A stretch of 10,141 nt of DNA from assembly GCA_014377155.1 (NCBI GenBank), contig JACMQD010000349.1, positions 1-10,141 of the forward strand, given 5' to 3'. The position numbers and the translations under genes are program-made. Under the pieces are notes generated by a model, which was given only the letters and a program-made list of their open reading frames with translations, made no database searches and was not told the DNA's origin. Numbering within the stretch: the first letter of the stretch is position 1; every line of letters starts with the position of its first letter. This DNA comes from Herminiimonas sp. GTDB taxonomy: Bacteria > Pseudomonadota > Gammaproteobacteria > Burkholderiales > Burkholderiaceae. This document shows, in pieces, positions 5,775-10,141 of the stretch.

Positions 5775-6626
5775 TCAGGCTTCGTGCTGCTGCCGGCGGC
5801 GCTGCTCTTCCTCTTCCTCTCTCCTGGCGAGCTCGATCTCGCGCATGACCGCGCCGACATCAGCGGGTCGCTTGTCCGGTTCAACATGGCCGGTCAATAC
5901 TGTTTCGGGTGTAAGTAGTCCGGTCTGGTAGATCGCCCAGATTTCCTTTCCGTACTGACTCAGTGCAAGCTGCGGCGCGAAGCGGCTAAAATACGTTGCC
6001 AGGTTCGCCACGTCGCGTTCGAACATCGGCCCGGCGGTGGTATTGCCGGCGGCGTCGATCGCCTGCGGTAAATCGATGATGACCGGCCCTTCGGCATCAA
6101 CGAGAATATTGTATTCGGACAGATCGCCATGAATGATTCCGGCACACAGCATCAGTACCACCTGATGAATTAATTGTGCGTGGTACTTCAGCGCTGTTTC
6201 TTCATCCAATTCGACGTCATTCAAGCGCGGTGCCGAGTTGCCATCGGCATCTGTCACGAGGTCCATCAACAACACGCCTTCGAAGCAGATATAGGGACGC
6301 GGCACACGCACTCCAGCAGCGGCCAAGCGATAAAGCGCATCGACCTCAGCGTTTTGCCAGACTTCCTCCTGCATCTTGCGTCCGTATCGGGTACCCTTTT
6401 CCATCGCCCGGGCCTGACGACTGTTCTTGACACGTCGGCCTTCTTGGTACGAAGCATTTTGATGAAAGCTGCGCTGGTTGGCTTCCTTGTACACTTTTGC
6501 ACACCGAATCTCGTCACCACAACGCACGACATACACGGTCGCTTCCTTGCCGCTCATGAGTTGGCGCAGCACGGTATCGACCAGTCCTTCATCAACTAAT
6601 GGCTGGAGTCTTTTTGGTGTTTTCAT
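5775..6626 (-). CDS. RIO-type serine/threonine protein kinase
   Basis: This 283-residue protein is a member of the RIO atypical kinase family (RIO1/RIO3-like). The flexible ATP loop is SGKEATVYVV at 25-34, typical of RIO proteins in place of GxGxxG. Lys44 (CAKVYK) is the ATP-anchoring lysine, followed by the RIO insert rich in basic residues at about 50-85 (RSFHQNASYQEGRR). The catalytic loop is HGDLSEYN at 166-173, giving Asp168 and Asn173. The metal-binding segment is IIDLPQAID at 183-191 with Asp185, where standard kinases have DFG. The C-terminus is a highly charged tail (Glu-run then Arg/Gln-rich, 264-283). In archaea and eukaryotes RIO kinases act in small ribosomal subunit maturation; the bacterial role is less clear. 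Key residues are intact, so activity is likely. No strong Shine-Dalgarno precedes the ATG at 6626. It diverges from the lysine-rich mini-ORF across 117 bases. Confidence 0.93.
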   Translation of the reverse strand: MKTPKRLQPLVDEGLVDTVLRQLMSGKEATVYVVRCGDEIRCAKVYKEANQRSFHQNASYQEGRRVKNSRQARAMEKGTRYGRKMQEEVWQNAEVDALYRLAAAGVRVPRPYICFEGVLLMDLVTDADGNSAPRLNDVELDEETALKYHAQLIHQVVLMLCAGIIHGDLSEYNILVDAEGPVIIDLPQAIDAAGNTTAGPMFERDVANLATYFSRFAPQLALSQYGKEIWAIYQTGLLTPETVLTGHVEPDKRPADVGAVMREIELARREEEEEQRRRQQHEA

Positions 6627-6731
6627 GGCAAAATAGTGTTCAAATGTTTAGACTGCGATGTAGCGGTGCCTGTTTTTTGGCCAGACGGATAGTATCAAGC
6701 AAACGCATGGACCAACGTTCCTATTTCAACC

Positions 6732-6737
6732 AAGGAG
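6732..6737 (+). promoter_or_regulatory. Strong Shine-Dalgarno for the lysine-rich mini-ORF
   Basis: AAGGAG lies six bases before the ATG at 6744, a near-perfect ribosome binding site. It is the main evidence that the short ORF is translated and that this frame, not the longer overlapping one from 6599, is real. Confidence 0.8.
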
Positions 6738-6743
6738 AATTAC

Positions 6744-6854
6744 ATGAGCAAGAGCCAAGACACGAAAAAGGCAGTCAAGAAAGAACCCGCCAAGACCCCG
6801 AAGGAAAAAAAAGAGGCAAAGAAAGTCAAAAAAGACGCAACCAAGCGTCAGTGA
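6744..6854 (+). CDS. Lysine-rich 36-residue mini-protein, unknown function
   Basis: The ORF encodes 36 residues, beginning MSKSQDTKKAVKKEPAK and ending DATKRQ, then TGA. Fourteen residues are lysine and one is arginine, with several Glu/Asp and almost no hydrophobic residues, so it should be disordered and strongly basic. The pattern of KK pairs spaced by Ala, Pro and Glu recalls histone-H1-like or ribosome-associated tails; it could bind nucleic acid or ribosomes, but this is inference from composition. An AAGGAG ribosome binding site sits at ideal spacing, and a strong hairpin follows the stop by 14 bases, so it looks like a self-contained gene. It is divergent from the RIO kinase gene. A longer frame from 6599 overlaps it out of register and is judged a shadow. 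Confidence 0.68.
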   Translation: MSKSQDTKKAVKKEPAKTPKEKKEAKKVKKDATKRQ

Positions 6855-6868
6855 CATGGTTTGTCATC

Positions 6869-6901
6869 CAGGGATGCGGTGTCATTTCAGTCGCATCCCT
6901 G
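6869..6901. terminator. Strong hairpin between convergent genes, probable bidirectional terminator without U-tract
   Basis: A perfect 10-base stem, CAGGGATGCG (6869-6878) with CGCATCCCTG (6892-6901), encloses a 13-base loop. It lies 14 bases past the lysine-rich ORF stop and 47 bases past the stop of the opposing 74-residue gene, the place for a shared terminator. Neither side has a run of T, so it is not a canonical intrinsic terminator; it may act with Rho or protect 3' ends. Confidence 0.55.
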
Positions 6902-6947
6902 CGTAGGTAGCGAAAAAGATTGAAGTACGATCCGGCAACCGTCCAGT

Positions 6948-7172
6948 TTATTTGCGGAAGATTTTCGGATTCGACTTATTACGCGTTTCGTAGATCGTCT
7001 TCGCATCTTGCTCGGCCCGTTCCAGGGTGCGCATCGCCGGATCGTCATCATGCAGCGTGAAAAATTCACCCGCCTGTGCGCGCACCACATATTTGATCGC
7101 GTCGGCATCGCTCAGGTCGAATCGCTCCACCATCAGTGTCGTTACTTCATCCAGATATTCTTCGTACGTCAT
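6948..7172 (-). CDS. Small conserved-looking hypothetical protein, 74 residues
   Basis: The protein begins MTYEEYLDEVTTLMVERFDL and is acidic in its first two thirds, then basic at the end (RNKSNPKIFRK). It is probably all-helical and soluble, with no signal peptide, membrane segment or cysteine. The segment DADAIKYVVRAQAGEFFTLHDDDPAMRT looks like a compact conserved core. I do not recognise a named family, though it resembles short uncharacterised proteins of betaproteobacteria. GGGAG sits about six bases before the ATG at 7172. A 15-base palindrome lies 28 bases upstream of the start. It converges on the lysine-rich ORF across the hairpin at 6869-6901 and is divergent from the tRNA gene. 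Confidence 0.75.
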   Translation of the reverse strand: MTYEEYLDEVTTLMVERFDLSDADAIKYVVRAQAGEFFTLHDDDPAMRTLERAEQDAKTIYETRNKSNPKIFRK

Positions 7173-7199
7173 GTCCTGCTCCCGTTGATTATTGTCCTG

Positions 7200-7214
7200 C
7201 TTGTCGTCGACAAG
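7200..7214. repeat. Perfect palindrome upstream of the 74-residue gene
   Basis: CTTGTCGTCGACAAG: seven-base arms around a single central base. It lies in the leader or promoter region of the minus-strand hypothetical gene, about 28 bases before its ATG. With a one-base loop it would not form a simple hairpin; a dimeric protein binding site is more likely. No regulator is identified. Confidence 0.45.
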
Positions 7215-7271
7215 AAAACCGTGCTCATTATCGCGGATTTACGGCGCAAGATAATTATTCCGTGGATGAGG

Positions 7272-7300
7272 TTGTCGTTCTGCCGATTGATCTATATAAT
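7272..7300 (+). promoter_or_regulatory. Sigma-70 promoter of the initiator tRNA gene
   Basis: TTGTCG (7272-7277), a 17-base spacer, and a perfect TATAAT (7295-7300). The -10 ends only six bases before the first base of the mature tRNA, so transcription should begin at or within a base or two of the tRNA 5' end. The strength of the -10 suits a stable-RNA promoter. Confidence 0.8.
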
Positions 7301-7306
7301 TCGTTC

Positions 7307-7383
7307 CGCGGGGTGGAGCAGTCTGGCAGCTCGTCGGGCTCATAACCCGAAGGTCACAGGTTCAAATCCTGTCCCCGCAACCA
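7307..7383 (+). tRNA. Initiator tRNA-Met (tRNA-fMet, anticodon CAT)
   Basis: The 77-base gene folds as a full cloverleaf. The acceptor arm CGCGGGG pairs with CCCCGCA so that C1 faces A72 unpaired, the hallmark of bacterial initiator tRNA that permits formylation. The anticodon stem carries three stacked G:C pairs (GGG at 7336-7338, CCC at 7346-7348), the second initiator hallmark, needed for P-site entry. The anticodon is CAT at 7341-7343 in the loop CTCATAA. The T arm reads ACAGG-TTCAAAT-CCTGT, and the 3' ACCA end is encoded (7380-7383). It has its own promoter and terminator, so it is a monocistronic unit. Confidence 0.98.
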
Positions 7384-7392
7384 ACAGGTCAA

Positions 7393-7429
7393 GAAAAAGC
7401 CCGACTCCCGTAGTTGGGCTTTTTCTTTT
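7393..7429 (+). terminator. Rho-independent terminator after tRNA-fMet
   Basis: A 14-base stem, GAAAAAGCCCGACT (7393-7406) with AGTTGGGCTTTTTC (7412-7425), one G.T pair, a five-base loop and a T-rich tail through 7429. It begins ten bases after the tRNA CCA. The A-run on the left arm would give a U-tract in the opposite direction too, so it could work both ways. Confidence 0.93.
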
Positions 7430-7482
7430 GCGCTCTCGGATTGTTTGCCGGGGACGTTTTCGGTCATGGCCATCTTCGCAGT

Positions 7483-7518
7483 CTGTTGAAAATCGGCAAG
7501 CTCCTGGTCTTTCAATAG
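7483..7518. repeat. Inverted repeat upstream of dbpA
   Basis: CTGTTGAAA (7483-7491) and TTTCAATAG (7510-7518) are complementary over nine bases with one G.T pair, separated by 18 bases. It lies 50 bases before the dbpA start and could be an operator or a leader hairpin. Arms are A/T-rich, so a hairpin would be weak. Confidence 0.35.
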
Positions 7519-7567
7519 TCTGACAAATCGCCTGATCCCACAAAATTACCGCGTCAACTCCTTTATC

Positions 7568-8950
7568 GTGAACACATTTCCATTTTCTACCTTACCGCTC
7601 GCGCCGTCGCTGCTCAGTAATCTTGACAGTCTCGGATATCTGGTCATGACGCCGATTCAGGCGCAGAGCCTGCCTGTTATTTTGGAGCGGCGCGACCTGA
7701 TCGCGCAAGCCAAGACCGGTAGTGGCAAGACCGCTGCATTTGGCATTGGTATTTTGCACAAACTCAATCCGACGTATTTCGCTATTCAGGCGCTGGTGGT
7801 CTGCCCTACCCGCGAACTGGCCGATCAGGTCTCGAACGAACTACGCCGACTGGCACGTTTCGCCGACAATACCAAAGTGCTCACATTGTGCGGCGGCACA
7901 CCGATGCGCCCGCAAATTGCTTCGTTAGAACATGGCGCCCATATCATCGTCGGCACGCCTGGCCGCATACGGGACCATATCGGGCGCGGTACCATCAATC
8001 TCTCCACTGTGCAGACGCTGGTGCTGGACGAAGCGGACCGCATGGTGGACATGGGTTTTTATGAAGACATCGCCGGCATTGTCAGCGCTTGCCCGGTACG
8101 CCGTCAGACCCTGCTCTTTTCCGCTACGTATCAGGACGATATTCGTAAAGCCAGTGCATCGTTCCTGCGCGACCCGGTCGAAGTGAAGGTCGAGGCACAA
8201 CATGCGGGCAGCCAGATCGAGCAGCGTTTCTATGAGGTCGCCCATGATCAGCGCAACGCGGCGGTCGCCACCCTGCTCAATCATTTCAAACCGGTTTCGA
8301 CACTGGCCTTCTGCAATACCAAAATCCATTGCCGCGAACTGGCAGAAGAACTGCGCCAACAGGGCTTCAGCGCGCTGGCACTCTACGGCGAACTCGAGCA
8401 ACGCGAGCGCGATGAGATTTTAGTGCTGTTCGCGAATCAAAGCTGCTCAGTCTTGGTAGCAACCGATGTTGCCGCACGCGGGCTGGATATCCAGACCCTG
8501 GGGGCGGTGATCAACGTTGATGTATCCAAAGACACCGAAGTTCATATCCACCGCATCGGTCGTACCGGACGCGGCCAGGATCGGGGACTAGCGCTAAGCC
8601 TGTGCGCGCCGAACGAAAAAAAGTGGGTCAAGCTGATCGAGCAGTATCAGAACGGCCCGGTCAGCTGGTTCGATCTGGCCTCGCTCGATGTGGCCGGCGG
8701 CGCTGCACTTCAGGCGCCGATGGTTACGCTGTGCATCATGGGCGGCAAAAAAGACAAGCTGCGGCCCGGCGATTTGTTGGGCGCCTTGACGGGTGATGCC
8801 GGCTTGGCGAAGGATCAGGTTGGCAAGATTAACGTGTTCGAATTCATGACCTATGTCGCGCTCGACCGGCGCATTGCCGACAAAGCCTACGCGTGCCTCA
8901 GCAGTGGCAACATCAAGGGCCGCAACTTTCGGATGCGCTTTATCGATTGA
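7568..8950 (+). CDS. dbpA: ATP-dependent DEAD-box RNA helicase DbpA
   Basis: The 460-residue protein matches DbpA in length and domain order. Helicase motifs are present and intact: Q motif TPIQAQ (28-33), Walker A AKTGSGKT (48-55), Ia PTRELA (80-85), GG (109-110), TPGR (130-133), DEAD (154-157), SAT (185-187), ARGLD (303-307) and HRIGRTGR (328-335). The C-terminal domain at 385-459 (TLCIMGGKKDKLRPGDLLGA onward, ending IKGRNFRMRFI) is the DbpA RNA-recognition domain. In E. coli this domain binds hairpin 92 of 23S rRNA and targets the helicase to late 50S subunit assembly. The start is GTG at 7568; the N-terminus then aligns with known DbpA, but no Shine-Dalgarno is visible and the bases just before it read CTCCTTTATC. 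No upstream ATG exists in frame. Expression may therefore be low or specially controlled. Confidence 0.96.
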   Translation: MNTFPFSTLPLAPSLLSNLDSLGYLVMTPIQAQSLPVILERRDLIAQAKTGSGKTAAFGIGILHKLNPTYFAIQALVVCPTRELADQVSNELRRLARFADNTKVLTLCGGTPMRPQIASLEHGAHIIVGTPGRIRDHIGRGTINLSTVQTLVLDEADRMVDMGFYEDIAGIVSACPVRRQTLLFSATYQDDIRKASASFLRDPVEVKVEAQHAGSQIEQRFYEVAHDQRNAAVATLLNHFKPVSTLAFCNTKIHCRELAEELRQQGFSALALYGELEQRERDEILVLFANQSCSVLVATDVAARGLDIQTLGAVINVDVSKDTEVHIHRIGRTGRGQDRGLALSLCAPNEKKWVKLIEQYQNGPVSWFDLASLDVAGGAALQAPMVTLCIMGGKKDKLRPGDLLGALTGDAGLAKDQVGKINVFEFMTYVALDRRIADKAYACLSSGNIKGRNFRMRFID

Positions 8951-9115
8951 GGATTTCACCCTTGCCGTAATGACGGTAAGCGGCAGGAAACTCGCTACCT
9001 CGCTACAAGAATTTGTAAATAGAATACTATATCGACATGTAATAAATGTTGCAACAAACAAAATATACGCAAGGCACCTGCTATGCAGCACGCTTAAAAA
9101 TGTCTGTAAAAATTC
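8951..9115. other. AT-rich intergenic region between dbpA and the ATP-grasp gene
   Basis: It opens with a weak stem-loop, CTTGCCGT/ACGGTAAG (8961-8980, four-base loop) without a T-run, which might end dbpA transcription. Next is a perfect tandem duplication of CTCGCTAC (8991-9006), then a markedly A/T-rich stretch (about 9007-9068) with the palindrome TGTTGCAACA at 9047-9056. The A/T-rich part probably holds the promoter of the downstream gene: TTGTAA at 9013 and TGTAAT at 9038 are present but spaced too widely to be sure. Confidence 0.45.
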
Positions 9116-10141
9116 ATGGATGACGGCCACAACGGCAACACACCTTTTATGCCAGCGATCGCAAACCAGTGCGATCACGCGCCTAGTCCTGACTTGGGCA
9201 CCCTCGAGCGCATGCCCAAGTGGTTGATCATCGTGCCGTTGACATTGCAATGGCTGTACTTATCGCTGCGATTTGGCGGTGCTACCGTCCCCAGCGCGGC
9301 GAATCCCGCGATCACGGCCGGCGGATTAGTCGGAGAGGGCAAGCTGGAATACTTTGCGCAGATGGGCCCGCTGGCACGCGGCGTGACCGCCACCAGCGTC
9401 GGAATTCGGGTCGATCATGCTGCGTCGGACGCCGACCGGTTCGAGTCGGCCATGCGCGCTGGCGGGCTGACTTTTCCCATCATCGTCAAGCCTGATCTGG
9501 GCATGTGCGGTTATGGTGTATGTCGCATCGATTCCCCTGCTGCGCTGCGTGCCTATGCACAGGCCTTTCCGGATGGTGAAGTCATGGTGATGCAACGTTA
9601 CTTGCCTGAGGAAGGCGAGGCCGGCATTTTTTATGTTCGCGATCCGCGCACGGGTAGAGGACGGATAACCGGACTGGCACTGCGTTATTTTCCAAGGGTC
9701 GTGGGTGATGGTCGTCGCACCGTCCTCGAGCTGATGCACGCCGATCCACGCGCACGGCGACTGATCAAACAAGCCGCGCATCAGTGCGTCGCTGATCCCA
9801 ATTTCGTGCCGGCGGCAGGCCAGCCTGTGCGTCTGTCGACGATTGGCTCGACCCGTGTGGGCGGGCTTTATTTGAATGGCGGGCACCTCGTCACTCCGGC
9901 CCTGACCGCCGCCATCGATGCGATCGCGCGCGACATGGGTGAATTCCATTTCGGCCGTTTCGATGTGCGGTTTGCGAGCACCCAGGCACTCGAACAAGGT
10001 AAGGGCTTCACCATTATGGAAGTCAACGGAGCCGGTTCGGAAGCGATCGAAGCATGGGACCCTGCCATCGGTATATTGTCGGGCCTGCGCATCGTTTTTG
10101 CGAAACAGCGTCTGTTGTTCGAGATCGGTGCGGCTAACCGA
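9116..10141 (+). CDS. ATP-grasp domain protein (carboxylate-amine ligase-like), 3' end outside the window
   Basis: The reading frame is open from ATG 9116 to the window edge (342 residues so far). ATG 9149 and ATG 9212 are in frame; none has a strong ribosome binding site, and an in-frame TAA lies just before 9116. Residues 35-52 (KWLIIVPLTLQWLYLSLR) are hydrophobic and may associate with the membrane, followed by a family-like segment AANPAITAGGLVGEGK (61-76). The ATP-grasp core follows: FPIIVKPDLGMCGYGV at 120-135 with Lys125 and the glycine-rich loop, VMVMQRYL at 156-163, FHFGRFDVRF at 277-286, and the metal-binding FTIMEVNGAG at 298-307 with Glu302 and Asn304. Such enzymes activate a carboxylate with ATP and join it to an amine (D-Ala-D-Ala ligase and cyanophycin-synthetase-like relatives). 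Substrates are unknown. Confidence 0.83.
   Translation, partial: MDDGHNGNTPFMPAIANQCDHAPSPDLGTLERMPKWLIIVPLTLQWLYLSLRFGGATVPSAANPAITAGGLVGEGKLEYFAQMGPLARGVTATSVGIRVDHAASDADRFESAMRAGGLTFPIIVKPDLGMCGYGVCRIDSPAALRAYAQAFPDGEVMVMQRYLPEEGEAGIFYVRDPRTGRGRITGLALRYFPRVVGDGRRTVLELMHADPRARRLIKQAAHQCVADPNFVPAAGQPVRLSTIGSTRVGGLYLNGGHLVTPALTAAIDAIARDMGEFHFGRFDVRFASTQALEQGKGFTIMEVNGAGSEAIEAWDPAIGILSGLRIVFAKQRLLFEIGAANR

Noticed and set aside
6599..6910. Plus-strand 103-residue ORF overlapping the lysine-rich ORF
   Set aside because: It is out of frame with the well-placed ribosome binding site, overlaps the RIO kinase start and has no recognisable content.
7227..7255. ATTATC and GATAAT inverted repeat 17 bases apart
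   Set aside because: Six-base A/T-rich arms at this spacing are easily explained by chance and a possible -10 element; no supporting context.
7307..7383. tRNA as an integration site for a mobile element
   Set aside because: No integrase is nearby, and I found no duplicated tRNA 3' end in the window.
7340..7543. Minus-strand ORF of 67 residues ending VAGTGFEPVTFGL
   Set aside because: Its end is the antisense of the tRNA-fMet gene and terminator. This peptide ending is a well-known spurious translation of tRNA antisense strands; it has no ribosome binding site.
8594..9250. Minus-strand 218-residue ORF across the dbpA 3' end
   Set aside because: It is antisense to the conserved DbpA RNA-binding domain and shows no family features.
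9326..9997. Minus-strand 223-residue ORF at the right end
   Set aside because: It is the shadow of the ATP-grasp gene, whose motifs are clear on the plus strand.

Overview
The window looks like ordinary chromosome from a motile Gram-negative proteobacterium. My inference is a betaproteobacterium (Burkholderiales, perhaps Oxalobacteraceae-like). This rests on moderately high G+C coding sequence, a MotC/MotD-type flagellar stator pair, a DbpA helicase, a bacterial RIO kinase, a CrgA-type LysR regulator and the general style of the proteins; no taxonomic search was possible. I see no transposase, integrase, phage gene, CRISPR array or other sign of recent transfer.

Layout. (1) 1-877, minus strand: the 5' end of motD, cut by the window edge, and the complete motC, joined by a one-base stop/start overlap, with a sigma-28-like promoter upstream. 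(2) 1080-2176, minus: a small secreted or membrane-anchored peptide gene whose stop overlaps the start of an alpha/beta-hydrolase-fold gene. The hydrolase appears to have lost its catalytic Ser and His. A LysR-type regulator gene (2299-3222) diverges from them, with a perfect inverted repeat in the shared intergenic region. (3) 3219-4564, minus: a HemK/PrmC-like methyltransferase with an NPPW motif, followed with one-base overlap by a small CxxC/CxC cysteine-cluster protein. (4) 4845-5759, plus: a second methyltransferase, which has the hallmarks of the protein arginine methyltransferase (PRMT) fold, including the double-Glu loop. (5) 5775-6626, minus: a RIO-type protein kinase. (6) 6744-6854, plus: a 36-residue, extremely lysine-rich ORF with an excellent ribosome binding site, converging on a 74-residue hypothetical gene (6948-7172, minus) with a strong hairpin between them. 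(7) 7307-7383: initiator tRNA-fMet with its own sigma-70 promoter and a textbook terminator. (8) 7568-8950, plus: dbpA, the 23S rRNA-specific DEAD-box helicase. (9) 9116 to the end, plus: the N-terminal 342 residues of an ATP-grasp ligase-like protein.

Taken together, 3219-8950 is rich in translation and ribosome themes: a PrmC-like methyltransferase, a PRMT-like methyltransferase, a RIO kinase (the family is linked to ribosome maturation in archaea and eukaryotes), initiator tRNA and DbpA. They are not one operon; strands alternate and several units have their own signals. Any functional link is therefore inference from proximity. The least conventional items are the PRMT-like enzyme, the degenerate hydrolase with its coupled small peptide, and the unlisted lysine-rich mini-protein.
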